Source of the DNA: Kitasatospora phosalacinea
Lineage (GTDB): Bacteria > Actinomycetota > Actinomycetes > Streptomycetales > Streptomycetaceae
DNA: 64,000 nt
Direction: 5' to 3'
Assembly (NCBI RefSeq): GCF_000717185.1
Contig: NZ_JNYE01000021.1
Coordinates: forward strand, 1-64,000
The position numbers were made by a program, and so were the translations under genes. Positions 25,564-33,102 of the stretch are shown here, piece after piece (the first letter of the stretch is position 1; each line of letters opens with the position of its first letter). The notes below the pieces were generated by a model, which was not told the DNA's origin, did no database searches, and worked only from the letters and a program-made list of their open reading frames with translations.

Positions 25564-26011
25564 TGAGTCTCCTCGATAAATCAGATCTTCCAATTGCCGC
25601 GCCGGGGGCTGCCGGTAGGAAGCACACGGGACGTGCACCAGGCCAACGAAGCCGCCCGGGCACAGTTGCGCACGCGCCCGAACAATCACCCACTCGGCGT
25701 AATACGCCGCATTCGGGTGATCGGCGGATCCGCCCGTTTCCCCGGCTGCGCCGGCTCGTTCTTCCTCACGAACACCGCTCCACAGGCAGCCCCGTGCCGC
25801 CCTGGACGCGCCGCGAAGCGACCGCTCCCCGCCGTGAGTGAGCAGTCGCGGGCGCACCCCGACGCGGCGCGTGTCGCCCAAGCCACGGGCGACACGAGGG
25901 TGTTGGGCCGCGTGAGTGACATTCACGGCGCATCCGGAAAACCGCGGGCGATGATGCCAATCGCCCGGCACCCGACCATCCACAGTCGGGCAGAACGTGA
26001 GGAAGAAAGCT
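25564..26011. promoter_or_regulatory. 448-base divergent control region between two chaplins
   Basis: No gene seen. It holds two clear inverted repeats: CGGCGTAATACGCCG (25695-25709) and CGTGTCGCCC-N7-GGGCGACACG (25870-25896, perfect 10-bp arms). Both promoters must lie here. I could not assign BldN -35/-10 boxes with confidence. Confidence 0.45.
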
Positions 26012-26254
26012 ATGCGCAACTTCAAGAAGGCCGCGGTCCTGTCCGTCGCCGCCGCCGGCCTGGTCCTCGGCTCGGCCGGTCTGGCCAACGCCTCCGCGGG
26101 CGCCGAGGGCGTCGCCGCCGGCTCCCCCGGCGTGCTCTCCGGCAACCTGATCCAGGTGCCGGTGCACGTCCCGGTCAACGTCTGCGGCAACACCGTCAAC
26201 GTCATCGGCCTGCTGAACCCGGCGTTCGGCAACCACTGCGCCAACGTCGGCTGA
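26012..26254 (+). CDS. Short chaplin
   Basis: 80 residues from ATG 26012, after GAGGAAGAAAG. Signal peptide to about residue 27 (GLANA-SAG), then a single chaplin domain with SPGVLSGNLIQVPVHVPVN, VCGN and HCANVG, both cysteines present. The mature part is nearly identical to the following chaplin at 26344, so the two arose by tandem duplication. A perfect 14-bp hairpin follows the stop. Confidence 0.95.
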   Translation: MRNFKKAAVLSVAAAGLVLGSAGLANASAGAEGVAAGSPGVLSGNLIQVPVHVPVNVCGNTVNVIGLLNPAFGNHCANVG

Positions 26255-26273
26255 ACTGCCTGACGCAGCGCCC

Positions 26274-26308
26274 GCGCCGCACCGCACGCCCGTCGTGCGG
26301 TGCGGCGC
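26274..26308 (+). terminator. Hairpin between tandem chaplins
   Basis: Perfect 14-bp stem (GCGCCGCACCGCAC, 7-base loop), 19 bases past the chaplin stop and 35 bases before the next chaplin. It could end the first transcript or stabilise its 3' end. Confidence 0.75.
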
Positions 26309-26343
26309 ACCAACTCCCTGTGTGATCTAGGAGATCAACCCCC

Positions 26344-26634
26344 ATGCAGAACGTGAAGAAGGCCGCCGTCCTGTCGGCCGCCGCCGCCGGCCTGGTGCTC
26401 GGCTCGGCCGGTCTGGCCAACGCCTCGGCCGGCGCCGAGGGCGTCGCCGCCAACTCCCCCGGCGTGCTCTCCGGCAACGCCGTGCAGGTGCCGGTGCACG
26501 TCCCGGTGAACGTCTGCGGCAACTCGATCAACGTGATCGGCCTGCTGAACCCCGCGTTCGGCAACTCCTGCGCCAACATCGACGCCCCGGTCGTCGAGGA
26601 GCCCCCGGCGCCGCCGGTCGGCGACGACTGCTGA
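26344..26634 (+). CDS. Short chaplin with an extra acidic, proline-rich tail ending in cysteine
   Basis: 96 residues. The signal peptide and chaplin domain match the gene at 26012 (SPGVLSGNAVQVPVHVPVN, VCGN, SCANI). The usual chain end at CAN-x-G is replaced by a 17-residue tail, DAPVVEEPPAPPVGDDC. Typical short chaplins stop right after the domain. The tail has no LAXTG sortase site and adds a third, unpaired cysteine at the extreme C-terminus. It is translated in frame without any sign of a sequencing slip. Confidence 0.92.
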   Translation: MQNVKKAAVLSAAAAGLVLGSAGLANASAGAEGVAANSPGVLSGNAVQVPVHVPVNVCGNSINVIGLLNPAFGNSCANIDAPVVEEPPAPPVGDDC

Positions 26635-26670
26635 ACAGCCCCCGGCTGATCGGCACCCCCGTGCAGACCG

Positions 26671-26694
26671 CCCCCCGGCCCAGCGGCCGGGGGG
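26671..26694 (+). terminator. Hairpin after the tailed chaplin
   Basis: Perfect 10-bp stem CCCCCCGGCC-CAGC-GGCCGGGGGG, 37 bases past the stop. Confidence 0.75.
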
Positions 26695-26748
26695 CCGCTC
26701 GCGTTCCGCCCCGGAGCCCCGCTCCACTCACCCCGTAAGGATTGGCCG

Positions 26749-27132
26749 ATGTCCCGGAAGACCACCGGCGCCGTGGCCGCGCTCGGCGCCGCGATGCTGC
26801 TCGGCGGCGTCACCGCCCAGGCCGCGCACGCCGAGACCGAAACGCTCGGCGGGCTCCCCGCGCCCACCACCCACCTGCAGGACACCGACGCCCAGCAGGC
26901 CGTCGGCGGCACCACCAGCGCGCTGGGCTACGCGATCGCCCCGGTGAAGGAACTGCGGCTCGACCCGTGGGCCGGCTCCGGCGCGGACGTGCTCAACAAC
27001 GGCGTCGCGGTCGTGCCCGACAACGGCGTCGCGCCGGTCGGCACCGCCCCGCTGACCGCCCCGCTGTCCGGCGGCGGCGGCGCGGAGGACCTCCCGCTGG
27101 CCGGACCGCTGCTCGGCGTGCTGCCGGGCTGA
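26749..27132 (+). CDS. Small secreted protein of the chaplin/rodlin island, function unknown
   Basis: 127 residues. A signal peptide is clear (MSRKTTGAVAALGAAMLLGG...AAHA, cleavage near 28). The mature chain is Gly/Pro/Ala-rich and low in charge, with GVAVVPDNGVAPVGTAPLTAPLSGG and a hydrophobic LAGPLLGVLPG end. There are no cysteines after the signal peptide. I recognise no domain. The mature chain resembles the larger secreted protein at 27200-27907 in composition (repeated LPL/APL segments), so the two may be distant relatives. It is convergent with that gene across a strong terminator. Confidence 0.75.
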   Translation: MSRKTTGAVAALGAAMLLGGVTAQAAHAETETLGGLPAPTTHLQDTDAQQAVGGTTSALGYAIAPVKELRLDPWAGSGADVLNNGVAVVPDNGVAPVGTAPLTAPLSGGGGAEDLPLAGPLLGVLPG

Positions 27133-27137
27133 GACCG

Positions 27138-27190
27138 GACGCGCGTACGGCCCGGGCCCCCCGCGAGGGGGCCCGGGCCGTACGCGCGTC
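27138..27190. terminator. Very strong bidirectional terminator
   Basis: Perfect 23-bp stem (GACGCGCGTACGGCCCGGGC...) with a 7-base loop between two convergent secreted-protein genes. Confidence 0.9.
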
Positions 27191-27199
27191 GGGCTGCCG

Positions 27200-27907
27200 T
27201 CAGACCCGGGCCTGGTCCAGCGAGCCGGTGAGGGTGCCCACCGGGTCGGCCTGGTCGAGCATCTCGCCGGTGGTGGCGGTGGTGGTGGCGGTCAGGTTCC
27301 GCAGCGAGTCGGTGACCGAGATCTGGTCCTGCTCGCCGCCGAGCGAGGCGCTCGCCCCGGGGACGGCCTGCACCGGCGCGGTGACCAGGTGCGGGTCGAC
27401 CTTGTCCAGGGTCAGCGCGGCTTCGGTGAGCTGGCCGCTCTGGCCCTCCACGAAGGAGACCGGCTGGCCGAGGCCGACCGCCGGGCCGGCCAGGTTGAGC
27501 GGGGCGGCCGGGGCGTCCAGGCCGAGGGTGCCCAGCTCGGCGCCGCGGTCGACCTGGGGCAGCGGCAGCGCGGCGCCCAGCGAGGGGCCCGCCTTGCCGC
27601 CGTTGATCGCGGGCAGCACGTGGTCCGGGATCGGCCGGGTGGGGCTCTGCCCGGTCTCGGTGGGCGGCATCAGCGGCGAGGTCGGGATCCCGCCGTGGAC
27701 CTCGCCGCCGTCCGGCAGCAGCGGGAGCGGGGCGGTCGCGGCGCTGAGCGGAATGCTGAACGGCACCTCCTGGGTGGCCAGGCCGTTCTCGATCGCGGCC
27801 ACCTCGGCCGGGGTCTTCGGGGCCGCCTGGGCCACGCCCTGGGTCGCCGCCACGCCGGCACCGACCGCCAGCAGCAGGGCGCCGGTCGCCCGCTTGGAGA
27901 GCTTCAT
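27200..27907 (-). CDS. Secreted protein of unknown function, Pro/Leu/Gly-rich
   Basis: 235 residues from ATG 27907. Signal peptide MKLSKRATGALLLAVGAGVAATQGVAQA-AP, cleavage near residue 28. The mature chain lacks cysteine and has many proline-spaced hydrophobic segments (TAPLPLLPDGGEV, GAALPLPQVDRG, LGLDAPAAPLNLAGPAVGL), then a more polar C-terminal part (TDSLRNLTATTTATTGEML). No domain recognised. It is divergent from the rodlin genes with a 268-base gap, so it may be co-regulated during sporulation. Confidence 0.75.
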   Translation of the reverse strand: MKLSKRATGALLLAVGAGVAATQGVAQAAPKTPAEVAAIENGLATQEVPFSIPLSAATAPLPLLPDGGEVHGGIPTSPLMPPTETGQSPTRPIPDHVLPAINGGKAGPSLGAALPLPQVDRGAELGTLGLDAPAAPLNLAGPAVGLGQPVSFVEGQSGQLTEAALTLDKVDPHLVTAPVQAVPGASASLGGEQDQISVTDSLRNLTATTTATTGEMLDQADPVGTLTGSLDQARV

Positions 27908-28175
27908 CGTGTTCGCCGTTCGTTCGGGAAACTGGTTCGAGTACTTGGTGGGCACCCTGGCGAACGATCCAGTTCCCCCGCGGATAGCGGGAGTTAACCG
28001 GAACGGCTGAATAATCCGATCTCCGCATCGTCGACAATCCGACCGGCGCGCGGGGAAACCGGTGATCGCTGACGAATTTCCGGCAGACCCCGTAACTTTC
28101 CGAGTCGCCATTCTTTGATCCCGACGACGACGGGGCAGCACCCCTCGAACGGCATTTCAGAGAGGTATCTCCACC

Positions 28176-28520
28176 ATGCTCAAGAAGACTTTCGCTACCG
28201 TCGGCCTGGCCGCCGCCGCGCTGGCCGCGGTGTCCACCCCCGCCGTCGCCATCGGCAACGCGGACGGTTCGGCCGGGTCGATCCAGGGCAACGGCGGCAC
28301 CAACGCCACCGGCACCTGGGGCAACAACAGCCCGAACTTCCACTTCGCCGACAACCCGAACCTGTGCCTCCCGGAGATCCACAACATCGGCGTCGCGGTG
28401 CTCGGCGTGGCCGTTCCGGTCGAGGTCGACGCGCTCAACAACCAGCCCAAGCAGACCTGCGTGGTCGGCCAGGGCACCCTCGGCAGCGGCGACGGCGGCG
28501 TCTCCCACCTGGTCGGCTGA
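28176..28520 (+). CDS. Rodlin
   Basis: 114 residues from ATG 28176, after AGAGAGGTATC. A signal peptide ends near VAIGNADG (residue ~26). The mature protein carries the rodlin signature: SIQGNGGTNATGTWGNNSPN, NPNLCLPEIHNI, two cysteines (CLPE, TCVVGQ) and the VSHLVG end. Rodlins organise chaplin fibrils into the rodlet layer of aerial hyphae and spores. The paralogue at 28667 follows in tandem. In S. coelicolor the rdlA and rdlB genes are divergent, so this head-to-tail layout differs. Confidence 0.93.
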   Translation: MLKKTFATVGLAAAALAAVSTPAVAIGNADGSAGSIQGNGGTNATGTWGNNSPNFHFADNPNLCLPEIHNIGVAVLGVAVPVEVDALNNQPKQTCVVGQGTLGSGDGGVSHLVG

Positions 28521-28539
28521 CCCACCGTCACTGCCCCCG

Positions 28540-28562
28540 GCGCGGAGCCCCACGCTCCGCGC
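28540..28562 (+). terminator. Hairpin between rodlin genes
   Basis: Perfect 9-bp stem GCGCGGAGC-CCCAC-GCTCCGCGC in the 146-base gap. Confidence 0.65.
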
Positions 28563-28666
28563 GGCACGACCCGCCGGTTCCGCTCCCCCGGGCCGGCGGT
28601 GGGGCCGGGCGTGAGCCACGCCCCGGCCCACTGCTCCACTCCATCAGATCCGAAAAGGAAAACCCA

Positions 28667-29011
28667 ATGATCAAGAAGGCTCTCGCCGCCGCCGGTGTCG
28701 CCGCCGCCGGTCTCGCCACGATCGCCTCCCCGGCGATGGCCATCGGCGACGCGGACGGCGCCGCCACCTCGGTCCAGGGCAACGGCGGCACCAACGCCAC
28801 TGGCACCTCGGGCAACCACAGCCCGAACTTCCACACCCTGGACAACCCGAACCTCTGCCTCCCCGAGGTCCACAACATCGCCGTCGCCGTCATCGGCGTC
28901 GCGGTGCCGATCGAGGCCGACGTCCTGGACAACGAGCCGTCGCAGACCTGCGTCGTGGGCCAGAACACCGTGGGCAGCGGCGACGGTGGCGTCTCCCACC
29001 TGATCGGCTGA
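28667..29011 (+). CDS. Rodlin (tandem paralogue)
   Basis: 114 residues, the same length as the rodlin at 28176, without gaps between them. Start ATG 28667 is preceded by AAAAGGAAAA. Signal peptide to about residue 26 (SPAMA-IGDADG), then SVQGNGGTNATGTSGNHSPN, NPNLCLPEVHNI and TCVVGQ, ending VSHLIG. Differences from the first copy are mostly conservative. The pair probably acts together in the rodlet layer. Confidence 0.93.
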   Translation: MIKKALAAAGVAAAGLATIASPAMAIGDADGAATSVQGNGGTNATGTSGNHSPNFHTLDNPNLCLPEVHNIAVAVIGVAVPIEADVLDNEPSQTCVVGQNTVGSGDGGVSHLIG

Positions 29012-29028
29012 CCTCCGGTCGCAACCGG

Positions 29029-29067
29029 CCGCCGGGTCCGGGGGGAGCGATCCCCGCGGGCCCGGCG
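29029..29067 (+). terminator. Imperfect hairpin after the second rodlin
   Basis: CCGCCGGGTCCGGGG against CCCCGCGGGCCCGGCGG with a short loop and one bulge. Confidence 0.5.
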
Positions 29068-29215
29068 GTTCCACGTCTCCGGCCGCTCCCGGAAACCCGT
29101 TCGTCTGCGGCGCGATCGGGTGATCGGAGCACCGGTGGGCGCGTGCAGCGCCGAACCAGCCGCACCCCTGTGTTGACGTAGAGACGTACCACCTGACGCA
29201 GAGAGGAACTTCCCC

Positions 29216-29473
29216 ATGAAGAGCAAGCTGGGCAAGGCCGTCATCACCTCGGTCGCCGCGCTCGCCCTGGCCGGCATCGCCGCCCCCGCCTACGCGCACG
29301 TCGCCGTCGGCGGCGGCTTCGAGGGCGTGGCCACCGCCGACGAGCCCTTCGTCGCCGGCCACTGGGCGGGCTTCGCCGAGACCTCCCACATCTTCACCGC
29401 GGGCGGCGGCTACGGCTGGGCCACCGACACCGCCGTCGGCGGCGGCGAGGGCGGCATCGTCGCGATCGACTGA
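29216..29473 (+). CDS. Small secreted glycine-rich protein, function unknown
   Basis: 85 residues from ATG 29216, after AGAGAGGAAC. Signal peptide MKSKLGKAVITSVAALALAGIAAPAYA, cleavage near 27. The 58-residue mature chain starts HVAVGGGFEGVATADEP and is rich in Gly, Ala, Thr and aromatic residues (GHWAGFAETSHIF, GGGYGWATDTAVGGG). It has no cysteine, and the C-terminus is acidic. The glycine/aromatic composition recalls self-assembling surface proteins, but it is neither chaplin nor rodlin. Its place beside the rodlins and its own terminator suggest an extra component of the aerial surface layer. Confidence 0.78.
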   Translation: MKSKLGKAVITSVAALALAGIAAPAYAHVAVGGGFEGVATADEPFVAGHWAGFAETSHIFTAGGGYGWATDTAVGGGEGGIVAID

Positions 29474-29490
29474 CGCCTCACCGACGACGG

Positions 29491-29524
29491 AGGGCGTGGT
29501 GGCCGTTCGCGGCCGCCACGCCCT
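29491..29524 (+). terminator. Terminator after the glycine-rich secreted protein
   Basis: 15-bp stem with one G-T pair and a stable TTCG tetraloop (AGGGCGTGGTGGCCG-TTCG-CGGCCGCCACGCCCT). Confidence 0.85.
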
Positions 29525-29558
29525 TCGTGCTGCCCGCCTCGATTTTCCGTTATGCCAA

Positions 29559-29588
29559 TTGACACCAGTGGAAAACCTGACCTACCGT
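29559..29588 (+). promoter_or_regulatory. Canonical promoter predicting a leaderless RNA-ligase mRNA
   Basis: TTGACA (29559-29564), an 18-base spacer, then TACCGT (29583-29588). Transcription would start about 7-9 bases later, at or next to the GTG codon 29597. This promoter overlaps the in-frame ATG at 29552, which argues against that ATG as the start. Confidence 0.6.
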
Positions 29589-29596
29589 CAACGCCC

Positions 29597-30424
29597 GTGG
29601 AGGAGAAGCGCGGCCGCGGCAGGCCCAGGAAGGACCCGGAGAAGCTGGCCCGCTGGGTACCGCCGGAGGGCTGGTCCCGGCTGGTGGCCTGGGTGTCGCC
29701 GGAGGAGAAGAAGGCGCTGAAGCGGGTCGCCGTGGAGGCGGAGGTGTCGGTCGCGGACCTGGTCCGCGCGCTGGCCGCCGGTCTGGCCGCGGGGACGGTC
29801 ACGCCGGAGGAGCTCGTCGGTCAGGTACGGAGGGGGATGGCGACCATGGAGAAGATCCCGACGCTGTTCGAGCGGGACGCCGGCTTCCGGGTGGTGGACC
29901 GCCCGCGCGCCGAGTGCGCCTGGGTGTTCGCCGGTGAGGGCACGGCGACCGAGAAGCTGGACGGCACGAACGTCCGGCTGACCGTCCGCTCGGGGCGGCT
30001 GGTGCGGGTGGAGAAGCGCCGCAACCCGAGCGCCGCGCAGAAGAAGCTGGGCATCGTCGACGGCTGGTACGTCGACACCGCGGAGGACGCCGCCGAGGAC
30101 AAGTGGATCCTGGCCGCCGCGCGGGGCACCGACGTGGACGGCTGGCCGGACGGGGAGCACCCGTGCGAGGCGCTGGGGCCGCGGATCCAGGGCAACCCGC
30201 TGGGGCTGGACGCCCACCTGTGCCTGCCGTTCGACCGCGAGGCGCCGGTGTACGAGGAGGTCCCGCGCAGCTACCGGGGCCTGCGGGAGCACCTGGCGGA
30301 GCTGGAGAGCCGGTTCGCGCCGGGCGCGCTCGCCGAGGGCATCGTCTTCCACCACCCGGACGGGCGGCGCGCCAAGATCAAGCGGAAGGACTTCCCCGAG
30401 TCCGCCCGACCCCGGCGCGCCTGA
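29597..30424 (+). CDS. RNA ligase (DUF5565-like) with AT-hook/ribbon-helix-helix-like N-terminus
   Basis: 275 residues from GTG 29597, chosen because of the promoter just upstream. Residues 4-12 (KRGRGRPRK) form an AT-hook-like motif; residues ~25-65 (WSRLVAWVSPEEKKALKRVA, SVADLVRALAAGLA) look like a ribbon-helix-helix unit. The C-terminal 190 residues are a nucleotidyltransferase RNA ligase: lysine K120 in ATEKLDGTNVR (motif I), RVEKRRNPS, AEGIVFHH (motif IV) and AKIKRKDF (motif V). Internal ATGs at 29837 and 29846, with GGAGGGGG beside them, could produce the ligase domain alone. This ligase is of a different subfamily from the one at 2518-4218. It has no neighbouring kinase or phosphatase. 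It is convergent with hemB. Confidence 0.85.
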   Translation: MEEKRGRGRPRKDPEKLARWVPPEGWSRLVAWVSPEEKKALKRVAVEAEVSVADLVRALAAGLAAGTVTPEELVGQVRRGMATMEKIPTLFERDAGFRVVDRPRAECAWVFAGEGTATEKLDGTNVRLTVRSGRLVRVEKRRNPSAAQKKLGIVDGWYVDTAEDAAEDKWILAAARGTDVDGWPDGEHPCEALGPRIQGNPLGLDAHLCLPFDREAPVYEEVPRSYRGLREHLAELESRFAPGALAEGIVFHHPDGRRAKIKRKDFPESARPRRA

Positions 30425-30431
30425 CGACCCG

Positions 30432-31412
30432 TCAGCGCAGCATGCCCGCGGCCTCGACCGCCCAGTAGGTGAGGATCTGCTCGGCGCCGGCCCGGCGGAT
30501 CGAGGTGAGGGTCTCCAGGATGGTGCGCTCGCGCTCGATCCAGCCGTTGGCCGCGGCGGCCTCGACCATCGCGTACTCGCCGGAGACCTGGTACGCGGCG
30601 ACCGGCACCGGGGAGGCGTCGGCGATCTGGCGGACGATGTCCAGGTAGGACATCGCGGGCTTGACCATCACCAGGTCGGCGCCCTCGGCGACGTCCTGGG
30701 CCAGCTCGCGCAGCGACTCGCGGGCGTTGGCCGGGTCCTGCTGGTAGGTCTTGCGGTCGCCCTTGAGGGAGGAGCCGACGGCCTCCCGGAACGGGCCGAA
30801 GAACGCGGAGGCGTACTTGGCGGTGTAGGCGAGGATGCCGGTGTCCTGGTGCCCGGCGGCGTCCAGCGCCGCGCGGATCACCGCGACCTGGCCGTCCATC
30901 ATCCCGGACGGGCCGACCAGGTGGACGCCCGCGTCGGCCTGGACCACGGCCATCTCGGCGTAGCGCTCCAGGGTGGCGTCGTTGTCGACCGAGCCGTCGG
31001 CGGCGAGCACGCCGCAGTGGCCGTGGTCGGTGAACTCGTCCAGGCACAGGTCGGACATCACCACCAGCTCGTCGCCGACCTCGGAGACCACGTCGCGGAC
31101 GGCGAGCTGCAGGATGCCCTCGGGGTCGGTGCCCGCGGTGCCGGTGGCGTCCTGCACCGCGGGGACGCCGAACAGCATGATGCCGCCGATCCCGGCCTCG
31201 GCGGCCTCGACGGCGGCCCGGCGCAGGGTGTCGCGGGTGTGCTGGACGACGCCCGGCATCGAGCCGATCGGCCGGGGCTCGGTGATGCCCTCGCGGACGA
31301 AGGCGGGCAGGATCAGCTCGGCCGGGTGCAGCCGGGTCTCGGCGACCAGGCGGCGCATCGCCGGGGTGGTGCGCAGGCGGCGCGGACGGACGGACGGGAA
31401 TTCGGCGGACAC
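30432..31412 (-). CDS. hemB: Porphobilinogen synthase (5-aminolevulinate dehydratase)
   Basis: 326 residues from GTG 31412, chosen because GGGAG lies eight bases upstream; the in-frame GTG at 31433 has no ribosome site. Active-site segments are present: the metal region [17 protein letters not shown], Schiff-base lysine segments [17 protein letters not shown] and [12 protein letters not shown], and [12 protein letters not shown]. It condenses two 5-aminolevulinates to porphobilinogen. It ends the hemA-hemC-hemD-hemB series, but a strong hairpin separates it from hemD. Confidence 0.95.
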   Translation of the reverse strand: MSAEFPSVRPRRLRTTPAMRRLVAETRLHPAELILPAFVREGITEPRPIGSMPGVVQHTRDTLRRAAVEAAEAGIGGIMLFGVPAVQDATGTAGTDPEGILQLAVRDVVSEVGDELVVMSDLCLDEFTDHGHCGVLAADGSVDNDATLERYAEMAVVQADAGVHLVGPSGMMDGQVAVIRAALDAAGHQDTGILAYTAKYASAFFGPFREAVGSSLKGDRKTYQQDPANARESLRELAQDVAEGADLVMVKPAMSYLDIVRQIADASPVPVAAYQVSGEYAMVEAAAANGWIERERTILETLTSIRRAGAEQILTYWAVEAAGMLR

Positions 31413-31442
31413 TTCGAAGGCTCCCTGAGTCACGGAAGAACG

Positions 31443-31476
31443 CGCCGGGGGGAGGCCCGTCGGCCTCCCCCCGGCG
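31443..31476 (-). terminator. Perfect hairpin between hemD and hemB
   Basis: 15-bp perfect stem with a 4-base loop (CGCCGGGGGGAGGCC-CGTC-complement), 7 bases past the hemD stop and about 31 bases before the hemB start. It should stop or weaken read-through into hemB. Confidence 0.8.
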
Positions 31477-31482
31477 TGCGGG

Positions 31483-33102
31483 TCAGCGCGCCTTGCGGCG
31501 CGAGCCGGGGCGGCGTTCGCTCGGCCGGTAGACCGGCTCGCCCGCCGCGGTGGCGGCGTCCCGGCGGTTGGCCCCGAAGTCGGCGAGCGCCTGGGCGAGC
31601 GCCGACGCGGACGGGGCCGGGGCCATCACGTCGACCCGCAGGCCGTGCTCCTCCGCCGTCTTGGCGGTGGCCGGGCCGATGCAGGCGATGACGGTCACGT
31701 TGTGCGGCTTGCCCGCGATGCCGACCAGGTTGCGGACGGTCGAGGACGAGGTGAACAGCACCGCGTCGAAACCGCCGCCCTTGATCGCCTCCCGGGTCTC
31801 GGCCGGCGGCGGCGAGGCGCGCACCGTGCGGTACGCGGTCACGTCGTCGACCTCCCAGCCGAGCTCGACCAGGCCCGCCACCAGGGTCTCGGTGGCGATG
31901 TCGGCGCGCGGCAGCAGCACCCGGTCGATCGGGTCGAACACCGGGTCGTACGGCGGCCAGTCCTCCAGCAGCCCGGCCGCGGACTGCTCGCCGGAGGGCA
32001 CCAGGTCGGGCTTGACGCCGAAGTCGACCAGCGCCTGCGCGGTGGTCTCGCCGACCGCCGCGACCTTGATGCCCGCGAACGCCCGGGCGTCCAGGCCGTA
32101 CTCCTCGAACTTCTCCCGGACGGCCTTGACGGCGTTGACCGAGGTGAAGGCGATCCACTCGTAGCGTCCGGTGACCAGGCCCTTGATGGCCCGCTCCATC
32201 TGCTGCGGGGTGCGCGGCGGCTCGACCGCGATGGTCGGCACCTCCTGCGGCACCGCGCCGTACGAGCGCAGCTGCTCGGACAGGCCGTGGGCCTGCTCCT
32301 TGGTGCGCGGGACGAGGACGTTCCAGCCGAACAGCGGCTTGGTCTCGAACCACGAGTGCGAGGCGCGGTGGGCGACCTGCTCGCCCACCACGGCTATCAC
32401 CGAGGTCGCCGGGTCCACCGGGGCGGAGACCGGCGAGGGCAGCACCCGGGCGGCCTTCAGGTCGGCGGCGATGGCGGCCAGCGTGGAGGTGAAGGTGCGC
32501 TGCCGGGTGGTGGTGCCCGACAGCGTCGCGGAGAGCGCCGCGTCGGGCTTGCGGCCGTGCGCCACCAGGGAGTTGGCGGTCGCGGGCAGCTGGCCCAGGG
32601 TGGTGCGCACCACCAGGGTGGTCTCCGGCGCGCCCAGGTCGACGACCTGCCCGGCCAGCAGCGCCTCGGCGTCCACGAAGCGGACGTCCGCGCCCTGGCC
32701 GCCGCGCAGCGGGACGCCCGCGTAGGCGGGCACGCCCACCGACTGGGCGACGCCCGGGACGACCTCGAACGGCACGCCGGCCTTGGCGCAGTACAGCATC
32801 TCCTGGGCGGCGCAGCCGTCCAGGCCGGGGTCGCCGTCCACGGTGCGGACCAGGTGGCGCCCGGCCTTGACCGCGTCGGCGGCCAGGTCGGCGAGCTCCC
32901 TGCCCGCGTCGGCCGGGTCGATGACCTGGACGCCGCTGGGGCAGTGGGTGCGGACCGCGGCGGCGGTCAGCGGGTCGGCGATCAGCACGTCGGCGGTGCC
33001 GAGCACGTCGACGGCGCGCAGGGTGAGCAGCCCGGGGTCGCCGGGGCCGGCGCCGAGGAAGGTGCAGCGCCCTGCGGGCGGGTGGAATCCGGCGGCGGTC
33101 AT
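31483..33102 (-). CDS. hemD: Bifunctional uroporphyrinogen-III methyltransferase/synthase
   Basis: 539 residues, a fusion. The N-terminal half (to ~250) is a SUMT/CobA-like tetrapyrrole methylase fold with [29 protein letters not shown] and [16 protein letters not shown]. The C-terminal half (from ~270, [19 protein letters not shown]) is uroporphyrinogen-III synthase with [28 protein letters not shown] and FTSSSTVRN. It closes hydroxymethylbilane to uroporphyrinogen III and can divert it toward siroheme or B12. ATG 33102 overlaps the hemC stop (ATGA). The Lys/Arg-rich C-terminus is a typical actinobacterial extension. Confidence 0.93.
   Translation of the reverse strand: MTAAGFHPPAGRCTFLGAGPGDPGLLTLRAVDVLGTADVLIADPLTAAAVRTHCPSGVQVIDPADAGRELADLAADAVKAGRHLVRTVDGDPGLDGCAAQEMLYCAKAGVPFEVVPGVAQSVGVPAYAGVPLRGGQGADVRFVDAEALLAGQVVDLGAPETTLVVRTTLGQLPATANSLVAHGRKPDAALSATLSGTTTRQRTFTSTLAAIAADLKAARVLPSPVSAPVDPATSVIAVVGEQVAHRASHSWFETKPLFGWNVLVPRTKEQAHGLSEQLRSYGAVPQEVPTIAVEPPRTPQQMERAIKGLVTGRYEWIAFTSVNAVKAVREKFEEYGLDARAFAGIKVAAVGETTAQALVDFGVKPDLVPSGEQSAAGLLEDWPPYDPVFDPIDRVLLPRADIATETLVAGLVELGWEVDDVTAYRTVRASPPPAETREAIKGGGFDAVLFTSSSTVRNLVGIAGKPHNVTVIACIGPATAKTAEEHGLRVDVMAPAPSASALAQALADFGANRRDAATAAGEPVYRPSERRPGSRRKAR

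Noticed and set aside
29552..29596. ATG 29552 as the start of the second RNA ligase
   Set aside because: It lies within a TTGACA-18-TACCGT promoter, and the 15 extra residues carry no recognisable feature.
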